Origin: Tepidiformaceae bacterium
GTDB taxonomy: Bacteria; Chloroflexota; Dehalococcoidia; Tepidiformales; Tepidiformaceae
Reading direction: 5' to 3'
Assembly: GCA_958295975.1 (NCBI GenBank)
Contig: OY282446.1
Location: forward strand, 1,527,289 to 1,591,288
DNA length: 64,000 nucleotides
Each line of letters starts with the position of its first letter. The first letter of the stretch is position 1. Under the pieces are notes generated by a model that saw nothing but the letters and a program-made list of their open reading frames with translations, had not been told where the DNA came from and did no database searches. This document shows, piece by piece, positions 15,747 through 23,956 of the stretch. The position numbers were made by a program, and so were the translations under genes.

Positions 15747-16523
15747 ATGCGTCCGCCGCTGCGCATCGCTTGGCTCACCACGGGCCGCGGGCCCGGCTCC
15801 CTCGGCGCGCTGGAGGCGCTCGTCGCGGCCATCGACGGCGGCCTGCCGGTCGAGCTCGCGGTCGCCTTCTGCAACCGCGAGCGGGGCGAATTCGCGGCCA
15901 CCGACCGCCTGCTCGACCTGCTCGACGGGCGCGGCGTACCGGTGGAGACGCTCTCCTCCGTGCGCTTCCGCAAGGCGCGCGGGGGCGAGCGTTCCCGTCC
16001 CGGCGCGCCCCTGCCCGCCTGGCGGCGCGCCTTCGACGAGGCCGCCGCCGCGCGCCTCGCCGCCCACCGCTTCGACCTCGCCGTCATGTTCGGCTACATG
16101 CTCATCGCCACGGAGGCGCTCCACGGGCGCTTCCCCATCGTCAACGACCACCCCGCCCTGCCCGACGGCCCCACCGGCGCGTACCAGCGGGTGATCGCCG
16201 ATCTCATCGCCGCGGGGGCGCATGAGTCGGGCTGCATGTACCACCTCGTCACCGGCGACCTCGACCGCGGCCCCGCGCTCAGCTACTGCCGTTACGCCAT
16301 TCCCGCCGGTCCCGCCGTGCGCGTTGCGCCGGACGCGGGGCGCGCGGAGCTGGAGGCGCTGCCGCGCTACGCCGAAATCCGCGCCCTCGGCGTCGCCCGC
16401 GAACGCCCCTTCCTGGTGGAGACCCTGCGCGCCATCCAGTCGGGCCGTCTGGCCGTGCCCCCGGACCGTCCGCTGGACCTCACGGGCGAGGTGGAGGCGG
16501 CCCTCGCCGCGCGTGCCCTATAA
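15747..16523 (+). CDS. Formyltransferase-fold protein (PurN/Fmt-like)
   Basis: A 258-residue protein related to the N10-formyl-tetrahydrofolate-dependent transferase family. The first strand is RIAWLTTGRGPGSLGALEAL; the core contains FDLAVMFGYMLIATEALHG, IVNDHPALPDGPTGAYQRVI with the Asn-x-His pair, and a catalytic Asp-like residue in TGDLDRGPALSY. The glycine-rich loop and the spacing differ from PurN, and an insert (ETLSSVRFRKARGGER) is present, so it may act on another substrate. It starts nine bases after xseB. Confidence 0.7.
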   Translation: MRPPLRIAWLTTGRGPGSLGALEALVAAIDGGLPVELAVAFCNRERGEFAATDRLLDLLDGRGVPVETLSSVRFRKARGGERSRPGAPLPAWRRAFDEAAAARLAAHRFDLAVMFGYMLIATEALHGRFPIVNDHPALPDGPTGAYQRVIADLIAAGAHESGCMYHLVTGDLDRGPALSYCRYAIPAGPAVRVAPDAGRAELEALPRYAEIRALGVARERPFLVETLRAIQSGRLAVPPDRPLDLTGEVEAALAARAL

Positions 16524-16524
16524 T
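16519..16524 (+). promoter_or_regulatory. Candidate -10 box TATAAT (perfect consensus)
   Basis: A perfect TATAAT, eight bases before the ATG at 16533, overlapping the end of the formyltransferase gene. A conspicuous AT island in GC-rich DNA; predicts a near-leaderless transcript. Confidence 0.6.
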
Positions 16525-16532
16525 CGCGCGGC

Positions 16533-16907
16533 ATGGCCGGTCCCGCGTCCCTCACGCTCGTCTGCCCCTACTGCGCCGCCGTCCGTGACGCTGGCGACAA
16601 CTTCTGCCGCCGCTGCGGCGTGGACCTCGCCGGCGAGCGGCTGCCCGTGGCGCGGCGCTCCGCCGCCATCGCCCCGCTGCGTCCCTCCCTGTCCGCCGTG
16701 CCCGCGCCCGTGAAGCGCGCCGCCGCCGCCGTGGCCGTGGGGACCGCCCTCCGCATCGGCGCGGGGATCGCGGGCAGGCTGCTCGCGCGGCGCTCCGCCC
16801 ACCCCGCCGGGGGCGCGCTCGCCCGTCGCGCCCGCGCCGCGCCGTCCCGCGCGACGGTCGTGAGCGAGGCCCTGTTCGTGCGGCGCACCTGGTTCGAGCG
16901 CGACTGA
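16533..16907 (+). CDS. Zinc-ribbon protein with one hydrophobic segment
   Basis: A 124-residue protein with an N-terminal zinc ribbon, CPYCAA...CRRCG (four cysteines), a linker, then one apolar Ala/Gly-rich segment (AAAAVAVGTALRIGAGIAGR) and a basic tail ending TWFERD. The arrangement resembles small zinc-ribbon membrane or membrane-peripheral proteins of unknown function. It has its own consensus -10 box. Confidence 0.6.
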   Translation: MAGPASLTLVCPYCAAVRDAGDNFCRRCGVDLAGERLPVARRSAAIAPLRPSLSAVPAPVKRAAAAVAVGTALRIGAGIAGRLLARRSAHPAGGALARRARAAPSRATVVSEALFVRRTWFERD

Positions 16908-16911
16908 GCCG

Positions 16912-17307
16912 GTGCGCGTCCGCAACCCCATGATCATCCACTACGTGCGCGACATGGCGCGCGCCCGCGCCTTCTACGCCGGGACGCTGGGGCTGGCGGA
17001 CGAACCCACGCCGGGGTCGGGATCGCCGGGCTGGCATACGTTCCGCTGCGACGGGCTCATCGTCGCGCTCCACATCCTCCCCGCGGGGGAATCCGCCGAG
17101 GGGCCGCTCCCCCACGCCGGGCTCAACCTGCAGGTCGACGACCTCGACGCGGCGCTGGCCGAGCTGCGGGACGGCGGCGGCGAGGTGCGCGCCGTGCACG
17201 AGGCGGGCGGAGGCGTCCCCGTGCGCGTGGCCGAGGCGGCGGACCCCGACGGCAACGGCTTCGAACTGCGCCAGCACGTCGCCCGCGAAGGGCGCAGGCA
17301 TGTTTAA
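16912..17307 (+). CDS. VOC/glyoxalase superfamily protein
   Basis: A 131-residue vicinal-oxygen-chelate fold protein. Two beta-alpha-beta-beta-beta modules are visible: IIHYVRDMARARAFYAGTLG...WHTFRCDGLIVALHIL and LNLQVDDLDAALAELRDGGG...AADPDGNGFELRQHV. Candidate metal ligands are His in IIHYV, His in ALHIL and Glu in FELRQ. The family includes glyoxalase I, dioxygenases and antibiotic-resistance proteins; substrate unknown. GTG start; the end overlaps the next gene by eight bases. Confidence 0.8.
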   Translation: MRVRNPMIIHYVRDMARARAFYAGTLGLADEPTPGSGSPGWHTFRCDGLIVALHILPAGESAEGPLPHAGLNLQVDDLDAALAELRDGGGEVRAVHEAGGGVPVRVAEAADPDGNGFELRQHVAREGRRHV

Positions 17308-18124
17308 CACGATCGGGCACACCTTCGACCTGATGAAAATGAGCTGGCGCGTGCTCATGCTGGACCGCGAACTCATCCTGTTCCCGCTGATGGCTGGCGC
17401 GATGCTTGTCCTGATGGCCGTTCTCGGCGTCCTCAGCGGCTCGGTCGACGCCGTGGCGAACGAGCGGGAGCAGCTGGGCGGGCGTGATCTGGCGGTCGCC
17501 GTGGCGCTCGCCTTCTGCTCCTCAACCATCGTCGTCTTCTTCAACGCGGCGCTCGTCGCGGCGGCGATGGAACGGTTGCGCGGGGGCGACCCCAACGTCG
17601 TCTCCGGGCTGCGGGCGGCGACCGAACGCCTGCCGCAGATTCTGGCGTGGGCGCTGATCACGGCGGTGGTCACCGTGATCCTGCGGGCGCTGCGGGAACG
17701 CGGCGGCATCGGCGGCGCGATCGCCTCGGCCATCGGCGGCATGGCCTGGGACTTCGCGACGTTCCTCGTCATCCCCGTGCTGGTCGCGGAGGGAGTGGGG
17801 CCCATCGAGGCGATTCGGCGCTCGGCCTCGCTCCTGCGCCGGACCTGGGGGCGGCAGGTGGCCGCCAGTTTCGGGTTCAGCATCATGGTGCTCATCGCCG
17901 GTGGCGGCGCCGCGCTGCTCGCCGTGCTGCTCTTCCTCGTGCACCCGGTGCTTGGCATCGGCGTCGGCGTCCCGCTGGTCGCGTTGGCGATCGGCATGGT
18001 CGCCGCCCTTGAGGGCATCTTCCGCGCCGCGCTCTACGACTACGCCATGGGCCAGACGCCGCACGGTTTCGATACCGCCACGCTCGCAAGCGCCTGGCAG
18101 CCGAGCGCCAGCGGCCTGCGCTAG
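17300..18124 (+). CDS. DUF6159-like multi-pass membrane protein
   Basis: A 274-residue integral membrane protein with about five to six hydrophobic helices. The opening MFNTIGHTFDLMKMSWRVL followed by LDRELILFPLMAG and the later AIRRSASLLRRTWGRQVAAS match the DUF6159 pattern as I remember it. No catalytic motif is seen and the function is unknown. The overlap with the VOC gene suggests co-expression. Confidence 0.7.
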   Translation: MFNTIGHTFDLMKMSWRVLMLDRELILFPLMAGAMLVLMAVLGVLSGSVDAVANEREQLGGRDLAVAVALAFCSSTIVVFFNAALVAAAMERLRGGDPNVVSGLRAATERLPQILAWALITAVVTVILRALRERGGIGGAIASAIGGMAWDFATFLVIPVLVAEGVGPIEAIRRSASLLRRTWGRQVAASFGFSIMVLIAGGGAALLAVLLFLVHPVLGIGVGVPLVALAIGMVAALEGIFRAALYDYAMGQTPHGFDTATLASAWQPSASGLR

Positions 18125-18179
18125 CCGCGCCGCGCGCCGCCCCGTAGGATCGCGCCCAGCCCCCGATCGGAGCCGCGCC

Positions 18180-18890
18180 ATGGAACGACTCACCGACGAA
18201 CAGCTGGAAGCGCTGCGCGACTGGCCCTCGCCCGCCATCTCCAACGCCATCGAGACCTTCGGCGTGCGCGCCCGCAACGCGGGCGTCATGAGCCCCGACA
18301 TCCGCTGCCATTTCCCCGAAATGCGGCCCATCGTCGGCTACGCCGTCACCTGCACCATCCGCGCCAGCGCGCCGCCCGATCAGGACCTCGAGGCGAACGT
18401 CGCGCGCGGCGACTGGTACGCGCACATCGAGTCCGTGCCCGCGCCCCGCATCGTCGTCGTGAAGGACCTCGACCAGCCGCCCGTCGGCTCCTTCTGGGGG
18501 GAGGTGAACGCCAACGTCCACCGCGCCTTCGGCTGCGCGGGCGTCGTCACCGACGGCGGCGTGCGCGACATGGAGGAGGTGCGCGCGCTCGGCTTCCAGT
18601 TCCTCGCCAAGGAGGTGCTCGTCTCCCACGCCTTCGTGCATCAGGTCGAGGTGGGCGTGCCCGTCACGGTCGGCGGCCTCACCGTGCGCCCGGGCGACCT
18701 GCTGCACGCCGACCTGCACGGCTGCATCGCCATCCCCCACGCCATCGCCGCGGAGGTGCCCGCCGCCGCGCAGCTGGTGGAGGACCGCGAGCGCGTCATC
18801 ATCGACTACGCGCAGTCGCCGGAGTTCACGCGCGAGGGGCTGCTGGAGCGCTTCCGCGGCGGCTTCACGCGCCCGCGCGAGGAGTCCTGA
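18180..18890 (+). CDS. RraA family protein (aldolase/decarboxylase-like)
   Basis: A 236-residue member of the RraA/HMG aldolase family. Such enzymes act as 4-hydroxy-4-methyl-2-oxoglutarate aldolase or oxaloacetate decarboxylase with a divalent metal, while others bind RNase E. The signature GCAGVVTDGGVRDMEEV, with the Arg and Asp of the active site, is intact. Other supporting stretches are SPAISNAIETFGVRARN and VRPGDLLHADLHGCIAIP. The C-terminus has an extra helix (RERVIIDYAQSPEFTREGL). GGAG precedes the ATG. A divergent dehydrogenase follows, hinting at 2-oxo/2-hydroxy acid metabolism. Confidence 0.85.
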   Translation: MERLTDEQLEALRDWPSPAISNAIETFGVRARNAGVMSPDIRCHFPEMRPIVGYAVTCTIRASAPPDQDLEANVARGDWYAHIESVPAPRIVVVKDLDQPPVGSFWGEVNANVHRAFGCAGVVTDGGVRDMEEVRALGFQFLAKEVLVSHAFVHQVEVGVPVTVGGLTVRPGDLLHADLHGCIAIPHAIAAEVPAAAQLVEDRERVIIDYAQSPEFTREGLLERFRGGFTRPREES

Positions 18891-18927
18891 GCCGCGCGGC
18901 GAAGGGATGCCGTGCTGGCGGGTACGC

Positions 18928-19932
18928 TCAGTCGCGCGGGGGGAGCGCGGCGCGGGGACGCACGCGCGGGTTGGCCACGAATTGCGGCCAGCGCCCCTCC
19001 AGCAGCCCCACGATGGTCTCGCCGATGCGCCGCCGCATGCTCTCGAACGACTGGTCCGAATAGGAGGCCGAATGCGGCATGAGCGCGACGTTCTCCATGC
19101 GCGCCAGCGGCGACCCTGCCTCGAGCGGCTCGCGCTCGAACACGTCCAGCCCCGCGCCCGCGATGCCGCCCGCGTCCAGCGCCGCGATCAGCGCCCGCTC
19201 GTCCACTACGGGCCCGCGCGAGGTGTTGATGAGGAAGGCCGTGGGCTTCATGGCCGCCAGCTCGGCCTCGCCGATCAGGTGGCGCGTCTCCGGCGTGAGC
19301 GGCGTGTGCAGGGAGACGTAGTCGGAGCGCTCCAGCAGCTCGCGCAGCGTCTCCACGCGCTCGACGCCGTGGGCGCGGAAGACGCCCTCGCCGAGGTACG
19401 GGTCGTGGGCGATCACGTTCAGGTCGAACGCGCGCGCCCGCGGGACCACCGCGCGCGCGATGTTGCCCAGCGCCACCAGCCCCAGCGTCTGCCCGCCGAT
19501 GGCCCCCATCGGCCCCAGCGGCCCGGGCCGCCAGCGCCCGTCGCGCACGGCCCGGTCGAGCGCGTGCAGCTTCTTCGCGCAGGCGAGCAGCAGCAGCATC
19601 GTCTGGTTGGCCACTTCCGGCTGGCAGAAGTCGGGGAAGTGCGCGACCACGATGCCGTGGTCCGTGGCCGCCGGAATGTCGAGCGTGTCCAGCCCCACGC
19701 CCGTGCGCACGATGAGCTTGCAGCGCGGCATGCCCTCGACCACGCGCCGCGTGATGCGCGCGGAGGAAACGATGATGGCGTCCGCCTCGCGCACGTGCCC
19801 GATCAGCTCGTCCTCGCTGGCCGCGCTGATGGCGGCGAAGCGTCCGCCCCCCGCCTCGACGATGCGCTGTTCGATGTCGAAGGAAGCGTTCGGGCGTTTG
19901 TCGACGTGCACGGCGAGCCACGGTTCGGTCAT
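18928..19932 (-). CDS. D-isomer-specific 2-hydroxyacid dehydrogenase-like protein
   Basis: A 334-residue NAD(P)-dependent dehydrogenase of the phosphoglycerate dehydrogenase/CtBP family. The catalytic triad is present: Arg in LINTSRGPVVDE, Glu in AGLDVFEREPLE, His in ALMPHSASYSD. The dinucleotide-binding loop reads TLGLVALGNIARAV, so two glycines of GxGxxG are alanine. Substrate-domain residues include IVRTGVGLDTLDIPAATDHG. The start ATG at 19932 lies seven bases after a TAGGCT box on this strand. It faces the RraA-like gene and is divergent from the hydrolase, so it is its own unit. Confidence 0.88.
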   Translation of the reverse strand: MTEPWLAVHVDKRPNASFDIEQRIVEAGGGRFAAISAASEDELIGHVREADAIIVSSARITRRVVEGMPRCKLIVRTGVGLDTLDIPAATDHGIVVAHFPDFCQPEVANQTMLLLLACAKKLHALDRAVRDGRWRPGPLGPMGAIGGQTLGLVALGNIARAVVPRARAFDLNVIAHDPYLGEGVFRAHGVERVETLRELLERSDYVSLHTPLTPETRHLIGEAELAAMKPTAFLINTSRGPVVDERALIAALDAGGIAGAGLDVFEREPLEAGSPLARMENVALMPHSASYSDQSFESMRRRIGETIVGLLEGRWPQFVANPRVRPRAALPPRD

Positions 19933-19939
19933 GGGCGAA

Positions 19940-19945
19940 AGCCTA
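19940..19945 (-). promoter_or_regulatory. Candidate -10 box TAGGCT, 7 bases before start
   Basis: On the minus strand TAGGCT is followed by seven bases and the ATG at 19932; near-leaderless geometry. Confidence 0.45.
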
Positions 19946-19986
19946 CCGCCGCGGGCGCGCGCGGGCCAGCGGCGGCGCGCTTCGCG

Positions 19987-19992
19987 TATGAT
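19987..19992 (+). promoter_or_regulatory. Candidate -10 box TATGAT
   Basis: TATGAT in the divergent 102-base gap, 42 bases before the hydrolase ATG. A leader with AAAGGAG as ribosome-binding site would result, in contrast to the leaderless units nearby. Confidence 0.5.
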
Positions 19993-20034
19993 GCGGCGCG
20001 CTGGCCCCATCCACTGGCCAAAGGAGCGCCCTTC

Positions 20035-20823
20035 ATGACGACGGCCGAACAGACCTGGACCGAATCCACCACCGAGGTCGCGGGCCTCGGCGTCCGCTCC
20101 CTGCAGGGGGGGAGCGGCCCCGCCGCCGTCGTGCTCCACCACTCCTCGGGCAACCTCGGCTGGATTCCCTTCTACGAGGAGCTGGCGCGGAGCTTCCGCG
20201 TGACCGTGCCCGACCTCCCCGGCTACGGCCAGTCGCAGCGGCCCGCGTGGGCGCGCGACGCGCGCGACGTCGCCATCCTCATGGACCGCTTCCTCGCGCG
20301 CGTCGCCCCCGAGGGCGCCGTGCTCGTGGGCCTCGGCTTCGGGGGCTTCATCGCCGCCGAGCTGGCCACCATGCACCAGGAGCGGCTGGGCGCGCTCGCC
20401 CTCGTGGGCGCCGCCGGCCTCCAGCCCGAGGAGGGCGAACTGCTCGACCAGATGCTCATCGACTTCCCCGAATACATGGCGGCGGGCTTCCGCGACGACG
20501 CCCGCTACCGCGAATTCTTCGGGGAGGAGGTGGCCAAGGAGGTGCGCGAGCTCTGGGACTTCAGCCGCGAGATGACGGCCCGCCTCAGCTGGAAGCCGTA
20601 CATGTTCAACCGCCGCCTGCCCCACCTGTTGCCGGAGGTGCGAACCCCGACGCTCGTGGTCGCGGGCGGCGCGGACCGGGTCGTGCCCCTCGCCTGCGCG
20701 CGCCAGTACGCCACCTTGCTGCCCAATTCCGCGCTCGAGATCGTGGAGGGCGCGGGCCACTTCGTGGACTACGAGGAGCCGCAGGCGCTGGCCGCCCTCA
20801 TCGCGCGCCACGCCGGCGCCTGA
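20035..20823 (+). CDS. Alpha/beta hydrolase-fold protein lacking the nucleophile serine
   Basis: A 262-residue alpha/beta hydrolase fold. The oxyanion region HHSSGNLGWIPFYEELA, the DLPGYGQS loop, an acidic residue in VVAGGADRVVPL and a histidine in VEGAGHFVDYEEP are all as expected. The nucleophile elbow, however, reads GLGFGG, so residue 101, where serine would stand, is glycine. The protein may therefore be catalytically dead, act through another residue, or be a cofactor-free oxygenase/lyase-type member. AAAGGAG precedes the ATG. The next gene is a flavin-dependent oxidoreductase on the same strand. Confidence 0.8.
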   Translation: MTTAEQTWTESTTEVAGLGVRSLQGGSGPAAVVLHHSSGNLGWIPFYEELARSFRVTVPDLPGYGQSQRPAWARDARDVAILMDRFLARVAPEGAVLVGLGFGGFIAAELATMHQERLGALALVGAAGLQPEEGELLDQMLIDFPEYMAAGFRDDARYREFFGEEVAKEVRELWDFSREMTARLSWKPYMFNRRLPHLLPEVRTPTLVVAGGADRVVPLACARQYATLLPNSALEIVEGAGHFVDYEEPQALAALIARHAGA

Positions 20824-20863
20824 CGCCGTCCGCGCCCCTTCCCACGGCCCCGCGCGCAGGCGG

Positions 20864-20869
20864 TATGAT
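20864..20869 (+). promoter_or_regulatory. Candidate -10 box TATGAT
   Basis: TATGAT about 53 bases before the oxidoreductase ATG, giving a leader with GGGGAGCAGG as ribosome-binding site. Same hexamer as in front of the preceding hydrolase gene. Confidence 0.5.
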
Positions 20870-20922
20870 GCGCGGCAACTGAAGCGCGCCGCGCGGGAAC
20901 GCGAGGCGCGGGGAGCAGGCCC

Positions 20923-22236
20923 ATGTTCATCGGCTACTTCACCGAGCGGCCCTACCAGGATCAGAAGTCCGGCTACTTCGGCGCGGCGGGGCGCGACATC
21001 GCGGACCTCGGCATCAGCAACCGCGAGTACGACCCGCGCCTCGGCTCCGATCTCTACAACCGCTACCTCGACGAGAAGGTCTACGCCGAGGAGATGGGCT
21101 TCGACGGGCTCATGCTGAACGAGCACCACAGCACGCCCTTCTGCATGGGCGGCGTGGTGAACGTGGAGGCGGCCATCCTCGCGCGCATCACGAAGCGCGC
21201 CCGCATCGTCATCCTCGGCAACGTGCTGCCCATCTGGGACGACCCCCTCTGGCTGGCCGAGGAGCTGGCCGAGATCGACATGATCTCGCGCGGTCGCCTG
21301 GTGACGGGCTGGGTGCGCGGCACGGGCCGCGAGAGCGTGGCCCACAACGCCCAGTCGCCCTTCAACTGGGATCGCTTCCAGGAGGCCCACGACCTCGTGC
21401 TCGCCGCCTGGACCCGCTCCGGCCCCTTCCGCTGGGAAGGCGAGCACTACAACTACCGCTACGTGAACCCGTGGGCCAAGCCCTACCAGCAGCCCCACCC
21501 CCAGATCTGGATCCCCGGCGTCATGAGCCGCAACACGGTCAAGTGGGCCGCCGAGCACCGCTACCCCTACGTCATGCTGGCCACCGACCTCGAGCCCACG
21601 AAGGGCTCCTACGACTACTACGACGAGGTGGCCCGGGAGAGCGGCTACGAGGCCGGCACGCAGCACCGCGGCTACCTCTTCAAGGTGCACGTGGACGAGA
21701 CGGAGGAACTCGCCGACCAGGCCGCCCGCAAGTACGTGGAAGGGCCGAGCAACCCCTTCCTCGAGGGCAACCAGGGCATCGTGCGCCCCTACCTGCAGAA
21801 CCTGCCGGGCATGACCTCGCGCACCAACCTGCTGCCCACCGTCACCAGCTTCACGCAGGCGCGCGCGCGCGGGCGCCTGGCGGAGCACGAGCAGGCCACC
21901 GCCGAGGCCGAGGGGAAGGTCGAGGCCGCCGACCAGTTCGGCACCTACGAGAACCAGAAGGAGCGCATGACCATCATCACGGGCACGCCCAAGACGGTCA
22001 TCCCCAAGGTCCGCCACGTGCTCGAATATCTGCGCCCCGGCAGCATCTTCTTCTGGGACGGCGACGGCGCCATGGACCACGACGACGCCATGCGCAGCCT
22101 GCGCCTGATGGGCGAGGAGGTCATCCCCGCCACGCGCGAGATCGCGAAGGAGCTCGATCTGAAGAGCCCCTTCGAGGTCGATACGATGACGAACGATGCG
22201 GTCGCGGAAGAGGCCGTGGCGGCCCCCGCGGGCTAG
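20923..22236 (+). CDS. LLM-class flavin-dependent oxidoreductase
   Basis: A 437-residue luciferase-like TIM-barrel enzyme expected to use reduced FMN or F420 for monooxygenation or hydride transfer. The diagnostic parts are YAEEMGFDGLMLNEHHST, ILARITKRARIVILGNVLP, LAEIDMISRGRLVTGWVRG and a long substrate region HPQIWIPGVMSRNTVKWAAE. The C-terminal third (PKTVIPKVRHVLEYLRPGS) is typical of the larger subgroup abundant in Chloroflexota and Actinobacteria. The substrate is unknown. Next to a hydrolase-fold protein and a halogenase-like flavoprotein it may belong to degradation or modification of organic molecules (inference). Confidence 0.88.
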   Translation: MFIGYFTERPYQDQKSGYFGAAGRDIADLGISNREYDPRLGSDLYNRYLDEKVYAEEMGFDGLMLNEHHSTPFCMGGVVNVEAAILARITKRARIVILGNVLPIWDDPLWLAEELAEIDMISRGRLVTGWVRGTGRESVAHNAQSPFNWDRFQEAHDLVLAAWTRSGPFRWEGEHYNYRYVNPWAKPYQQPHPQIWIPGVMSRNTVKWAAEHRYPYVMLATDLEPTKGSYDYYDEVARESGYEAGTQHRGYLFKVHVDETEELADQAARKYVEGPSNPFLEGNQGIVRPYLQNLPGMTSRTNLLPTVTSFTQARARGRLAEHEQATAEAEGKVEAADQFGTYENQKERMTIITGTPKTVIPKVRHVLEYLRPGSIFFWDGDGAMDHDDAMRSLRLMGEEVIPATREIAKELDLKSPFEVDTMTNDAVAEEAVAAPAG

Positions 22237-22321
22237 CCCGCCGCTCCGCGCCCCTGGGCCGCGATCGCCGGGCCCCCTCGTCGCGCGCGCCCCCGCCGCC
22301 GCGGTGTGCGACGATCGGGGC

Positions 22322-23956
22322 GTGAGCGGCTTCGACGTCGACGTGGCTGTGGTGGGGGGCGGGCCGGCCGGGTCCGCCGCCGCCACCATGCTCGCGCGCA
22401 AGGGCTGGCGCGTGCGCCTGCACGAGCGCGAGCGCTTCCCCCGCGAGCACGTGGGCGAATCGCTGCTGCCCGCCTCCATGCCCGTGCTCGCCGAGCTCGG
22501 CGTGCTGCCCGCCATCGAGGCCGAGGGCTTTCTGCCCAAGTACGGGGCCACCATGGTCTGGGGCCGCGATCCCGACCCCTGGAGCTGGTCCTTCCGCGAA
22601 TCGAGCCCCCGCTACCCGCACGCCTTCCAGGTCGTGCGCGCCCGCTTCGACGAAATCCTGCTCCGCAACGCCGCCGCCGCGGGCGTCGAGGTGCGCGAGG
22701 GCGCCCGCGTGCTGGCGGCGGAGGCCGGTCCCGATGGCGCCCTGCTGCGCGTCGCCGACGGCGGAGGGGAACGCGCGCTGCGCGCCCGCTTCGTCATCGA
22801 CGCCAGCGGCCAGGCGGGGCTGCTGGGGCGCGCCCGCGGCCTGCGCGAGCCCGATCCCTTCTTCCGCAACCTCGCCGTGCACGGCTACTACGCGGGCGGC
22901 CGGCGCCTGCCCGAACCGCGCGCCAACGACATCCTCATCGAATCGACCGCGGACGGCTGGCTCTGGGCCATTCCCCTGCACACCGGCGTCGTCAGCGCGG
23001 GCGCGGTGGTGGACGCCGCCTTCGGGCGCGAACGCCTGCGCGCGCTCGCCCCGGAGCGCTTCCTGCGCGAGCAGGTGGCGGGCGGACGGCATACCGCCGC
23101 GCTGCTCGACGGCGCGAGGCTCACGGGCGCGCCCGCCGTCGTGCGCGACTGGTCCTACGCCTCGCGCGAGCTGGCGGGCGAGGGCTTCGCGCTGGCGGGC
23201 GACGCCGCCTGCTTCGTCGATCCCCTCTTCTCCTCGGGCGTGCACCTGGCGCTCTCCTCGGGCGTGCTCGCCGCCGCCCTGGCCACGTCCGCGCTCGGGG
23301 ACGCGGAGCTGGGGCGCGCCGCCGCCGTCGCCTACGCCTCGCAGTACCGCCGCCAGTACCGGCACTTCCGCGAGCTGGCGCGCCTTTTCTACGCGGGCAA
23401 CCGCACGGTCGATTCCTACTTCTGGGAGGCGCGCCGCCTCACCGGCGGGGACGCGGAGACGCCCGCGCGGCTCGCCTTCGTGCGCGCCGTGGCGGGGCAG
23501 CCCCCCGCCGGATACGAGCGCGCCGTGCTCGCCCACGGCGAGACGCCCCGCGGCTTCAGCGAGGCCGTGGGCGCGGTCGAGCGCCGCCGCCGCGAACGCG
23601 CCGCCGCCTTCGACGCGCGCTTCGGCGGCGACCCCGACGCGCTGTCCGCCATCGCGCCCGTGCTCGCCGCGGACGCGCGCATCGAGCGGGCCCCGGTCGT
23701 GGGCGAGGGCGAGTACGTCTGGAGCAGCACCGTCGTCACGCCCGACCGCCCCGAGGGCGCGCCCGTGAGCGACTTCGTCGCCCGCGTCGTGGCCCTCATC
23801 GACGGGCGGCGCACGGTCGCCGCGCTCCGCGGGGCGCTGTCCGCGCGCGTCCCGCCGGAATCGCGCGGGCGGCTCCCCGCGCACGTCGCCGAAACCCTGC
23901 GCCTGCTCCACGTCGAGGGCGTCATCGAGCGCTTCGCCGGGGGCGACGGCCCGTGA
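22322..23956 (+). CDS. FAD-dependent halogenase-like oxidoreductase
   Basis: A 544-residue FAD-binding protein, GTG start. The dinucleotide motif VVGGGPAGSAAATMLARKG is at the N-terminus, followed by HVGESLLPASMPVLAELGV. The flavin-dependent halogenase hallmark WxWxIP occurs as GWLWAIPLHTG (Trp213-Pro218). Lys73 in FLPKYGATMVWG lies where phenol/pyrrole-type halogenases place the lysine that handles HOCl. LAGDAACFVDPLFSSGVHLA is the second FAD motif. The last 120 residues are an unusual extension. Alternatives are a geranylgeranyl-reductase-like or other group-A flavoprotein. The stop overlaps the MOSC gene start (GTGA). No flavin reductase is next to it. Confidence 0.72.
   Translation: MSGFDVDVAVVGGGPAGSAAATMLARKGWRVRLHERERFPREHVGESLLPASMPVLAELGVLPAIEAEGFLPKYGATMVWGRDPDPWSWSFRESSPRYPHAFQVVRARFDEILLRNAAAAGVEVREGARVLAAEAGPDGALLRVADGGGERALRARFVIDASGQAGLLGRARGLREPDPFFRNLAVHGYYAGGRRLPEPRANDILIESTADGWLWAIPLHTGVVSAGAVVDAAFGRERLRALAPERFLREQVAGGRHTAALLDGARLTGAPAVVRDWSYASRELAGEGFALAGDAACFVDPLFSSGVHLALSSGVLAAALATSALGDAELGRAAAVAYASQYRRQYRHFRELARLFYAGNRTVDSYFWEARRLTGGDAETPARLAFVRAVAGQPPAGYERAVLAHGETPRGFSEAVGAVERRRRERAAAFDARFGGDPDALSAIAPVLAADARIERAPVVGEGEYVWSSTVVTPDRPEGAPVSDFVARVVALIDGRRTVAALRGALSARVPPESRGRLPAHVAETLRLLHVEGVIERFAGGDGP

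Noticed and set aside
18928-22554. 1208-codon minus-strand frame antisense to the hydrolase and oxidoreductase genes
   Set aside because: Only the first gene-like part (18928-19932) has a recognisable protein; the rest mirrors clear plus-strand genes.
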